DNA of 64,000 nucleotides, from the NCBI GenBank assembly GCA_944474755.1, contig OX104123.1:67387898-67451897 (forward strand), given 5' to 3'. Made by a program: the position numbers and the translations under genes. Below are positions 23,122 to 32,459 of this stretch, piece by piece. The stretch's first letter is position 1; each line of letters begins with the position of its first letter. Source of the DNA: Limnoperna fortunei (taxonomy: Eukaryota > Mollusca > Bivalvia > Mytilida > Modiolidae). A model generated the notes under the pieces. That model saw only the letters and a program-made list of their open reading frames with translations. It was not told where the DNA came from and did not search any database.

Positions 23122-23735
23122 TTAAAATTTAGGAAAAACGATCCCAGTTTGCGAACTATTTAAAAATTCCTCAATGCCTCCTTGCAAAGTGTTTATAAAT
23201 ATATTGTTGCCCACATCAGACAAATGAACCCCATCCTCCTTAAAAAATTTCTTTTCCCAAAATATCAGGATACCGAATATAAAATCCACCTGATTTTAAC
23301 ACATGTGAAGCAATCGAGTTATTCACCCTGCGTCTGGCTTTTTCCATTGCTACGTTATTTAATGAGTAACGCCACTTAATGCGTGGCAACATTTGTGAAC
23401 AAATAATTTTTGTAGACGGCATATCTTTAGACAGTTTTTGTAAGATGTTTTTTATATCATTTCTCAAATGACCAACCTTTATGTTACCGATATCATTGCA
23501 GCCAACATGAATTAACAAATAATCAGGAGGATCTTATATTTTTTCAACCTTTTTAAATGCCCCTCAAGCTGACGCACAACCATTCCACTTTTCCCTTGCT
23601 ACCAAACTGTTGCGTTCAACCTTTCAAGGCCTAAATTTAAGCCACCAGGACGAGATCTGGCCTTCATAAAGGCCTGCTTTATCAATGATGATCCCAAAAC
23701 CCAAATATGCACAGGTTTACAAACTGTACCTATAT
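23122..23735 (-). pseudogene. SGNH/GDSL hydrolase-like region of the Ngaro-like element
   Basis: Three conserved blocks appear in order, in more than one frame: WVLGSSLIKQAFMKARSRPG (nucleophile Ser in a G-S context), LIHVGCNDIGNIKVGHLRND (block with Asn-Asp), and DGVHLSDVGNNIF (the Asp-x-x-His dyad). Length of about 200 residues suits a single SGNH domain. Such hydrolase frames are known downstream of the recombinase in some Ngaro elements, and their role is unknown. A stop interrupts the first half, with frame changes near 23540 and 23240, so it is not functional. It might alternatively be called an OSK-type domain. Confidence 0.75.
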
Positions 23736-23777
23736 AAATACTTTGAAGCCGTTAAAATACAGCTTACTAAATTGAAA

Positions 23778-24660
23778 TTAACAAAAAGAATGAATATCAA
23801 TTATAGGCCGTATGTATGATTTATAAGCATTTGATTTCCATCGACCAAATTGCATAATTTTACTATCAGATAAGCCCTCCATGGACAGGGTTGTAGCTCG
23901 ACCGATTCGAAAGGAATGGGAAGTAAAACATGTAGAGTTAATGCCCGCTCTAGATAATGTTTTTTTTTAAAACAGATACGAACTGATATCGAGTAAGAGC
24001 TCTCCCGTCAAAATGACAGAAAAGTGGACCCGCAACAGGTGGCCTATCCTTGAGAAAATTCTTCGTTAGCTGAGCAGGACAGATGTTAAGGTCGGGATGG
24101 GGTTGTAGCAAAATTTTATACCCTGTTCCGATCTGGTCGGTTTTCAATATCTTCATACCAAAGGATGAAAATGACACATCCGAAACAGAAATAACATGAT
24201 TGGAACAGCCCCCGCTTGCCTATTCCCCAATCCTCAAAAGACCATGATATGCTACAGAAAAGGCGGCTTGAAACATCTTGACTTCATAGCGAGAAAAACA
24301 AACAAAGGGCAAAAATTTTAGAATTAAATGCAACAATTCCTTTGTGATTTGTAATCTGGGGTCCTTGCCTTTAACTCTAGAACGATTAATACCCTCCAAC
24401 AGTTTCTTAACTGTGAAGTTTTGAGTATTATCCTCAAAGTCGTTTATACTTTACTATAAAAACTTATTCCTGCTAAATAACACTTAATTGAAGAATGTGA
24501 AAAATGTTCTTGAAATAAATAAGCAATGAAACTGCACAAATCATACAATGGGACAGGCCACACGTTTTGCAATCCATATTTATTCCTAAATTCTAACAGA
24601 ACCCAAATTCCTCTCTGATATGCCTTTAAAGTATTTGGGGCTACTGAATTATGTACTAAA
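23778..24660 (-). pseudogene. Tyrosine recombinase of the Ngaro-like element
   Basis: The N-terminal helical core shows LVHNSVAPNTLKAYQRGIW and FIAYLFQEHFSHSSIKCYL. The catalytic part has FSVAYHGLLRIGE (first Arg), PLFCHFDGRALTRYQF, HSFRIGRATTLSMEG (His-x-x-Arg) and FGRWKSNAYKSYIRP (Tyr nucleophile). This enzyme would join the circular cDNA to a short identical target, matching the junctions seen at 18492 and 28075. Breaks are a frame loss near 24440, a TAG just after the LRIGE motif (about 24215), and a frameshift in a poly-A run near 23960. Confidence 0.85.
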
Positions 24661-24667
24661 GAAATAA

Positions 24668-26323
24668 TTAAATTTTTGAAATCAGAATCATGAATTCCTC
24701 TAAAATTTTTGTCGGTGTACTGTCTGCTTTTGGCACAAAAGACCTGAATCGGGACATCTGAAATCGAGAAATTGCATCTGCTACTTTATTTTGGATACCT
24801 TCTATAAGGACAGCCTTAAACTGGACATTATTCAACATAGACTGCAGAACAAAAGGATGAATAAGCTTCATAATTTGCTTATCCTTTGATGATCTTTTAT
24901 TGACAATAGTAACTAAGGCAAGATTATCAATAAAAAACAATTTTTTTTTGTTCCTGAATTGAGCTGCCCATAGGTACATAGATAGAACTACTGGTACTAG
25001 CTCTAAAAATGTCATATTTTTCATCAAAGGCAAATCCTGCCAAAATTTTGGCCACCCGAACTGAGCCCACGAGCCCCTAAAATATGCTCCACAACCTAAA
25101 TTGGGATTTCCAGAACTGTCAGTAAAAAGTTGTAGTTACATTAGATATCCAAATTCGATCTGGGAAAAAACAATGACCATTAAAATTACCTAAAAATTCC
25201 AACCATAGGATGATGTCAGATTTAACTTCCTTGTTTAACTTTATTCTGTGATAAGGTTTACGAACACCCACCATCAGGTCATAAAACCTTCTGATAAAAG
25301 CCCATGAGGAAGGAATTGTTTTAGAACAAAAAGCCATTAGACCTGTAATCGATTCTAAATCATTGAGAGTTATTCTCTTTTTTAACAACAATGGTTGCAA
25401 CAATGATCTCAATTTGCATAGCTTATCATGTGGTATTAAAATCATCAGTTCAGTATCAATAATAAAACCTAAAAAGGGTAAACAAGTTGTTGGGCCTAAT
25501 GTTTTTTCTTCTGCCAATGGGACACCTAATTCTCTACAAATTTCACTAAACGTAGACATTAATGTATGACATTCATTTGAATTGGCACTCCCCATAAATA
25601 TTAAATCATCTAAATAATGGTCCATTGAATGCAGACCAGATCGTATCTCTATTACCCATTGAAGAAAAGTTGAAAATTTTTCAAATAAATAACATGAAAC
25701 GGAGCATCCCATAGGAAGGCATTTGTCAATGTAGTATTTGTTGCCAAATGTAATACCTAATAAATCGAAATCTGAAGGACTCACTAATAATAATCTGAAT
25801 GCAGATTTAATGTCCATTTTTCCCGGTTCGGCAGAACTTCCCAAATCATATATTGTTTCTAATATATTATCCAGAGATGAATAATTTACTTTGCAAAATT
25901 CAGGTTTGATATAGGCATTAACACTATTGCTCTCTGGATATGATAAATTTGATATCAAACGCCACCCACCATCCGGCTTTTCAATCAGGCCAATTGGCGA
26001 TATACGTAAAGTTGAAATAGGCAATTTTGAAAATGGACCTAATATCCAAGTTCAATTTCTTTATCCAATTTTCTTAAAGTTTCAATTTTAAACTGCTCAG
26101 CGGAAAGCAAATCTTTTGACAATATATATTTTCTAGGTCCAGTATATTGTAATAAAAATCCTTCTGAAAACCCATTATTTAATTCTATAGCCGCAACTCG
26201 ATCAGGATAATATATCAACCACTTCTTCAAAAATTCAATGTTTATTGGGGTATGTCCCAGATCCCACAGGCGAGGTAGGAGGTCTTGGTCGTGGGTAATG
26301 CTGCAACTGTTGCCTAGATACAA
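24668..26323 (-). pseudogene. Reverse transcriptase and RNase H of the Ngaro-like element
   Basis: The leading segment TPINIEFLKKWLIYYPDRVA and QYTGPRKYI is typical of the DIRS/Ngaro RT N-terminus. After a frameshift near 26028 the RT continues with LIEKPDGGWRLISNLS, MDIKSAFRLLLVSP (first catalytic Asp), CLPMGCSVSCYLFEKF and HYLDDLIFMG (YxDD). A second frame break near 25128 precedes the RNase H domain: TDSSGNPNLGCGAYF (Asp), FLELVPVVLSMYLWA (Glu), FFIDNLALVTIVNKRS (Asp-Asn) and NKVADAISR (final Asp). All catalytic blocks are recognisable, but the frame is broken at least twice. Confidence 0.85.
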
Positions 26324-26339
26324 AATTTGGAGAATGTGT

Positions 26340-27464
26340 TAAATTCGGTTTCAAAAACCTAGGAGAGTAGTATCCTTTCCCATATGCTGCACCCTGCTCA
26401 GGTACAAACCGAGCTCCAAACTGTTTTATCGGACAGTACAAGACTGGATGTTCACCACTACATTGCAAACATTCATGATTATATGAACAAAAAGACTTGA
26501 GACATTCGCCAACATAATTATACGTGTATTACTTTAGCCCCTTGTTTCGATTTATCAAACTGTCCCTAGTTTGATTAACTAATGAATCTATGCTCATACC
26601 AAATGAGCTACCACTTTGAGCCATATATAATAACCAAAGCTCCGAGTCAACATTTGACCAAGAACATGCTGGGTCATGTGCTTTGTGCTTTGCGCAGACG
26701 ATACTGCTCATCGTAAAGTTTCCAGGCACAATTGGCACAACGAGTAGCTGCCAACTGACATATATTTTAAGAATTCTTGAAAGCGAGATGGATGAGCTGT
26801 ACAATATATACTTGTATAAATAAGAAATGCTGTAGTCCACTGATCGATAGTAACAATTTTTGTTTGCACACTTTCTGACTGTAAAACAAGTGCACCCCTC
26901 TCAACTGTTAATCTCTGTGTATGTTGCTTAGAATAACTGTTTAATAAAAGACTCGATAATTCAATGTATTCACATTTCTGAATTTTTTTCTTTAATATTT
27001 TTAGGCACATGAAAAGCCATATCAACATCAACATAAACACTTGACACCTGGCATGGCGTATTTACTGTATTTAAATTAAATTCAACATTATCAGGTTGAT
27101 TACTAGTATTGAACATTGTGGGCAAATTAAGTAAGTCATTACCTGGTTCTTGCTGTTCAGGTCTGGAAAAATTCATCTCGGTGCGACTGGTGGTTGAGAA
27201 AGGAAAAATTAGATCAGGTGCAGGGTAGTCATGTTGAATTGATGTTGAAGCCAAAGGCAAAGACGCTGATGGTGTAGTATTAGCTGTTGATGACAACACT
27301 ACTGTACTAGCATATGTAGGTGTAGGGATCGTCCTTGTAGTTGTAGTAAAAGTGCGAGTAAGTGGAGCAGCCTTTTTCCTAGCCGCAGCTGCCTGGATAA
27401 ACCCCTGACCAATACCTGTTGTTGCCTTTCTTTTCCTAGCTGATCGCCTTATCTGGGCCGACAT
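26340..27464 (-). pseudogene. Gag-like ORF1 of the Ngaro-like element
   Basis: Starts with MSAQIRRSARKRKATTG at 27464, a basic N-terminus as in DIRS/Ngaro ORF1, followed by a Thr/Ser/Ala-rich stretch. Frame changes near 27000 lead into IQKCEYIELSSLLL, IVTIDQWTTAFLIYTSIY and FQEFLKYM, then (another frame) SSIVCAKHKAHDP, SNVDSELWLLYMAQSGSSF and near 26450 a Cys-His cluster HECLQCSGEHPVLYC (CX2CX3HX4C, one residue shorter than the classic zinc knuckle). At least three frameshifts make it non-functional. Confidence 0.7.
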
Positions 27465-27551
27465 GATGCTCAAGTAAAAATAAAATCGTAGATCCTGTGT
27501 AGATAAAAATATAAATAAGAATATTTGTGTACTACATATATCCACTGGCAT

Positions 27552-27893
27552 TGTTTGTAGCTGCGAAGTTGCAAGATTTAAATATAATTTATTTTATTTA
27601 TTTTTTTTTTCTGTGACCGTTTTTTTTTGTGATGACCAAGCAAGAAATCCTAATGAAATTATAATCCAGTCAGCATAGAACGCTTTTACAGCTTAAAAGA
27701 ACTATTAACATTTGGAATTAGTTGTGTTAAGAACCACTGAATTTTCTAAAATTACACGAAGTCGCCCATTGACCTGGCATAACCTCGTGTAAAATATATA
27801 ATATTAAAAGATTTTCGTTGTAACTTTATCATTTCCAAACCTAATTAAATAATCTAAAATTATACTCCCTTGATGAACACTAATGTCCAGTGA
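27552..27893. other. 5' untranslated region of the Ngaro-like element
   Basis: About 340 bases between ORF1 and A1, with T-rich runs near 27597-27629. No further feature is seen. Confidence 0.5.
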
Positions 27894-28075
27894 TTTTTTG
27901 TTCTTAAGACAGTGGCACCAAAACTTTTTTGCCGCCTTTCCTTCTCGATCGTAAATCAAAAAGGAAGTGCAAGTTACCAAGGCGATACGAATCGCGTGGG
28001 TATCACTAATAACCGAAAATAACAAAGTAACCCTGTGATAACCGAATTTAAGTTTGATTACTTAAATTTCATTAT
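27894..28075 (-). repeat. A1 terminal repeat of the Ngaro-like element
   Basis: 182 bases matching A2 (21813-21994). Its outer end, ...aaatttcattat, abuts the minisatellite at gatacaaggg. As the 5' terminal repeat it should carry the promoter, but no defined promoter element can be named. Confidence 0.9.
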
Positions 28076-28617
28076 GATACAAGGGAAAGAGTTGTTATGA
28101 TACCGGGGACAGAATGGTTATGATACAAGGGACAGAGTGGTTAGGATACAACGGACCGAGTGGTTATGATACAAGGGACAGAGTGGTTATGATACGGGGG
28201 ACAGAATGGTAAGGATACAAGGGACAAAGTTGTTATGATACATGGGACAGAATGGTTAGGATACAAGGGACAGAGTGGTTATGATACATGGGACAGAGTG
28301 GTTATGATACAAGAGATAGAGTGGTTAGGATACAACGGACCGAGTGGTTAGGATATAGGGGACCGAGTGATTAGGATACAAGGGACTGAGTGGTAATGAT
28401 ACAAGGGACCGGGTGGTTACGATTTGGGGGACCGAGTGGTTAAGATACGGTGTACCGAGTGGTTAGGATACGGGGGATCGAGTGGTTGAGGTTCGGGGTA
28501 CCGAGTGGTTAGGATACAGCGGACCGTGTGGTTAGCATACGGAGGACCGAGTGGTTAGGAGACGTGGTACCGAGTGGTTAGGAGACGTGGTACCGAGTGG
28601 ATAGGATACGGGGACCA
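28076..28617. repeat. 23-bp minisatellite, right part
   Basis: Continuation of the array at 18140-18492, about 23 units (ggataca agggacagagtgg and ggatacgggggaccgagtgg variants). Towards the right end units become ggtaccgagtggttaggaga. The array runs directly into a Tc1-type transposase remnant. Confidence 0.9.
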
Positions 28618-29092
28618 AGATGTCACGTGCGATGCAAGCAGAATGGGCAAGAGCATTGTTATATAGAAAAAGATATAGGTATTGATGTGCAGCAAGGAAT
28701 GAATAACAGTCGGTCAACGGACTTCATCATTGTAACGTTGAGCCGTTAATGAACCATTATTTACCACAAGTGGTGGCCGATAGTTCATTGACACGCCACC
28801 CAAGCCATGACACTTCGCCACCCCATCGGTCGGTCTCTTGTATACACCAATTAACATTTTCACCTACGTCTCCAAACATGTATGCGTCCGTCCCTATGAC
28901 GTAAGTAGAAACGTGACTCGTCCGACCAAAATACAGATGCCTATTGTCTGTTTGTCCATCTTTGACGTACCTGAGTCTATTGCGACGTCTTTTGCAGAGT
29001 AAAACTATTTTCCCGAAACGGTGTCTTGCATTGAGGCCTTGACGACGTAGACAACGTCAGGCTGTATTCGCCTGCACTATCTTGTGACTGTA
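28613..29092 (-). pseudogene. Tc1-like transposase remnant
   Basis: Minus-strand pieces in shifting frames give GLNARHRFGK, CKRRRNRLRYVKDGQTDNRH, SDESRFYLRHRDGRIHVWRR (first catalytic Asp block), RDRPMGWRSVMAWVACQ and YNNALAHSACIARDIL. These are the middle and second-Asp blocks of Tc1-type DDE transposases. The second Asp is replaced by Asn (YNNA). The final catalytic segment is absent because the 23-bp minisatellite begins there. Several frameshifts, no terminal inverted repeats identified. Confidence 0.75.
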
Positions 29093-29307
29093 TGACAAGT
29101 AACTTTGTCATTCTATATAATATATACAAAAAAGCTGAATTAGATTACTGTCAAATTAATACGTATTGGTTACGAAAATTCCAACATCACACGCTAGTAC
29201 ACATGTACTATGTCTATGTCTACGATTCACCCCGGTTAATGAAGCTATATTTTTATATAGCGGATTTGGCCGAGGGGTCTAGACCGCTGGACATAGTGCA
29301 GGCGAAT
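29066..29307. repeat. 15-bp inverted repeat pair
   Basis: Attcgcctgcactat at 29066-29080 is the exact reverse complement of 29293-29307. The right copy lies within a tRNA-like segment. It could be remnant TIRs or chance. Confidence 0.5.
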
Positions 29308-29322
29308 TGGTGCCATCGTTTA
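29260..29322 (+). other. tRNA-Leu-like head remnant
   Basis: Ggatttggccgaggggtcta followed by gaccgctgga resembles the acceptor/D-arm half of a leucine tRNA (A-box TGGCCGAGNGGTCTA). A B-box at the expected spacing is not evident and the cloverleaf cannot be completed, so this is a tRNA fragment or the head of a SINE of a second family. It is not a tRNA gene. Confidence 0.45.
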
Positions 29323-29334
29323 TTATAGATTGAT

Positions 29335-29525
29335 ATTGCCACTGAAGAAGGCCATCAATTGGTCGAAAATTTTGTCATATTTATTAATGTAATTATTTTA
29401 TAGTAGAAAAATCTCTATATTTGTATCGTTGCATAATTCTCTAGACTTATATATTATTTTTTGTTTATGCTGTATCTTCATGTTGCCGATCCGATACTTA
29501 GTAAGTGTACTGGTTGGTAGCTTCC
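29335..29525 (+). mobile_element. Penelope-like terminal fragment with hammerhead-like core
   Basis: Homologous in direct orientation to 18827-18930 (gtatcgttgcataat...tctagactt) and inverted to 18549-18653 (ttatgctgtatc, gatccgatactta, agtgtactggtt). It carries CTGAAGA-AGGCCATCAATTGGTC-GAAA, the same hammerhead-type core as the nested element but with a different helix II. No coding sequence is attached. Confidence 0.65.
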
Positions 29526-31886
29526 TTTAGACTTTTATATATATATATCCTTCAATAAAAGAAGGTCATGTAATTGCGGACAGTAATATTGATTAAATTG
29601 TATAAAATTGTTTATACGTATGAAAGAAACGAGCTGGGGTGTAGTCCAAACCATACGCAAGAGTAATTACATATTGCTTGTAATAAACAGAAATTCTAAT
29701 CGAGTCTAATTGAGTCTATTCTGACAAGTAACCGAGTTGTTTGAATTTGTAAGGTGTCGGTGAATCTTTAAATAAAGATTTTGTGATTTACTGACAAATA
29801 TAAAAATTTTGATCTGTTTATCTTTAAGAAGAACAATGATATATACATGTATATGTATTTGTATTTTAGAAAAATAGAAGAAAGAAAATGGAAGCTTTGA
29901 AAGCCTTGATCAAGGTGAATACATACATACATTGTCTGGAGTTTTACATTTGTAGCTGCAAAAATTGCTCAAAATGAGTGATACCCCATTCCAACAAACA
30001 AAACAAAACGTCATAACATGTCGACTGCCTTGTGGAACTTAACTCTTCTATAATTACCAGGCGTTATCAAATGATAATTCTGTATTAACCTAAAAACTCC
30101 CCTGCTATGCCTGCTATGACGGACATTTGTTCTTAGCAACTTACAATAAATAAAAAGACTGTCTTCACTTTTAGAATATTTATGTAATATAAATGTACAT
30201 ATTAATGTCATGTAGGTGAAAAGCAATTAATAAGTTTTAACTGCTGATGCAAAATAAGATTTTCTCAGTCCTTTTATTCACAATATTTCTCAATTTATGT
30301 GTTTGGGAGCCATTTCTAAAATAATCCCCAAGGTAATGCTGCTGCAGTGTACAGATTTTAAATTTCTGTTATCAATATATGCCCATAGATGAAACAAGAC
30401 AAATATGTACTAACGGGACATATCACTGACCTCTTAGGCCAAAGAAATAAGACACTCAAGAAAAGCTTTTATTTCATTCGGTAATTTACGCACTTAAGGA
30501 GAAGAGTAAGAATAATAACTGTATTTACCAATCAGGGAGCCCGAAAAAAGATGCAATATATACAATGATTGCACTGTTTTTACAGTAAATGCAAAAAATA
30601 GGGAAAAAATGCAGTATTTCTTAAACAATTTAATCGTAGGAGGATAGTTTTATTTTCGAATCATCGATTATTTGTAGATTTTGATATAAAAACAAGATTG
30701 GTTGGAATCACACAAAAGATGATGCTGTTATGGCTTGAATAATTGGGGGTTTGAAAATGAACTACACTAACTGGCACTTTTTCTATTTTTTAGATTGGTT
30801 TTCGAAAATAAAAAATGTCAAAGAGCAAAAGTGACTAACAAACTAAGAATAAATACATGTAGTATGAAATTGTCATTTAACGCTTTATATTCAATTATGG
30901 CGTTGGGAATAAATATTCTAGAATTCTTTATAATTTTTGGTAATACAGAAGAAAAAAAGGAACGTTTAATCCTTTATTTCCTCATATTGATCTTTTAACA
31001 ATATGAAATTAATATCCCCACAAAAAAAAAATCAACAGCTGTAAGACCTTGAGAAATTATCACTTTGGTATTTCTTTGCATATACCTGAATTGGACAAGC
31101 CGGTTTGACTGCTACTAGGATTTCACTGACTATCCATCACTACCGGGATCTGAATTAGCTCTTTGCCGGGCCTGCGGAAGTGAACCGGATAGTCCCAAGA
31201 TGACGGCGCTCATAAATATAAACAAGTAACTGCAATTTTACACATTGAATATCATTATACAGTTCCAGGTCAACTAAACACTCTGCCAAAAATTTCCTTA
31301 AAATACATATTTTTTATATTAAATTGCTAAGAACTATATGTAGAGTCTTACATTATTTGCAACCAATGGGTCGATGATTCTGCTGATGCACTTAGTCCCC
31401 GAGGGTATCACCAGCCTAGTAGTCACACTTCGGTGAAGACAGGAATATCAATGATTCTTTCTGTGATATAGTCATTGTCTAAATTTACTGCCCTGAAATT
31501 TTCGAAAACTATTTTTATTCTAAGGTTTTCCTATTAGATAGCCTTAGACATTTGGATTTTAAATATTGCATAGGTTTGAGCGCCACTGATGTGAATTGAT
31601 TAGACATAACGCGCGTCTGGCTTAGTAAATTTTATTAACCTTATCTTTTATGACATTTCATTTTCATTAAAGCTGAAGAGGCGTGAAGTGTCTTTTAGAG
31701 ATGTGTCTGAATATGGTGATGTTAACTGAATTATTAGGCTATGGAGATTTCTTTCCAGGAAACGTTTCTCCGAGGATGCAAAGCATACCTTTTAAGTCAT
31801 GTTTGTTGTTTTTTTGGGTTATTTGCCAAACAAAATATATGTCGTACCATTTGCGCAATAGCTTTGAAAATTCTGGTTTTCAGACT
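29526..31886. other. Unassigned AT-rich sequence
   Basis: No gene, RNA or transposon is recognised. The short frames (for example 30011-30226, 30795-30998 and 31683-31895) lack domain resemblance, conserved starts or splice context. Confidence 0.4.
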
Positions 31887-32006
31887 TCTAATTGATATAT
31901 GCCATGTTGAAATGTCTAAACCTAGACTTCTAATTGATATTTGCCATGTTGAAATGTCTAAACCTAGACTTCTAATTGATATATGCCATGTTGAAATGTC
32001 TAAACA
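31887..32006. repeat. 42-bp tandem repeat, three copies
   Basis: Cttctaattgatatatgcca plus tgttgaaatgtctaaaccta and ga, repeated three times with one or two substitutions. The unit is a multiple of three, which explains overlapping frames on both strands. Confidence 0.9.
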
Positions 32007-32075
32007 TATACGTTTAGGCTGCAGCATGTGACATACAATGAAGGAAAAATACAGGAAATAATTAAATTGAATTAA

Positions 32076-32196
32076 GAAATAATTCATGGATGCTCCAATT
32101 TTATTGATAATGTAAATATGGGTATGCATTATATTAACGATTTCGCCTACCCATATTTAAATAATCCATAAAATTGGGACAGCCGTTAATTATTTC
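32076..32196. mobile_element. Palindromic MITE, about 120 bp
   Basis: Aataattcatggatgctcca...caattttattgat...atatgggta on the left pairs with tacccatat...ataaaattgggac...aattattt on the right, forming one long imperfect hairpin. Shares terminal aataattcatgg with the palindrome at 48741-48894, so both belong to one family. Confidence 0.7.
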
Positions 32197-32450
32197 GATT
32201 CTGATATGAAAATTAAGAAATTTTACATTTCGCTGCCATATAGGTTAAGGCTTATTTTGGCTGTTCCATTTTCCGAGATCCTCCCTTCTTATAAAAATAT
32301 TATGTTTCTCAAGTAAAACTTGGTTGAAAAAAGGGAAGAAATATAAATTAATAACATACTTATTAACATTAACAATATAATTTAACAATCAGAACAAAGA
32401 ACGACAAAATTGAATGCGTCATTACATCAGGGACTGTGTTGCTATGTTTG
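32197..32450. other. Unassigned spacer
   Basis: Nothing recognised before the 50-bp array starts. Confidence 0.4.
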
Positions 32451-32459
32451 CGTGACAAA

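Larger units (their letters stand above)
18493..28075 (-). mobile_element. Ngaro-like tyrosine-recombinase retrotransposon (degenerate, carries a nested Penelope-like element)
   Basis: Reading the minus strand the order is A1 (28075-27894), gag-like region, RT and RNase H, tyrosine recombinase, SGNH hydrolase-like region, B1 (22889-21995), A2 (21994-21813), a 178-base segment, then B2 (21634-21239 and 18548-18493). Split direct repeats plus a tyrosine recombinase define the PAT/Ngaro type. An SGNH hydrolase-like frame after the recombinase, and no methyltransferase, point to Ngaro. Length without the nested element is about 6.9 kb. Several frameshifts and stops show it is a dead copy. It interrupts a 23-bp minisatellite without a target duplication. 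Confidence 0.85.

Noticed and set aside
23122..23735. Independent host esterase gene
   Set aside because: The SGNH-like blocks lie between the recombinase and B1 on the element's strand and carry the same kind of frame breaks, so they belong to the retroelement.
18493..28075. DIRS-type element with inverted termini
   Set aside because: Terminal repeats are direct (A1/A2 and B1/B2), no methyltransferase was found, and an SGNH-like frame is present, which favours Ngaro.
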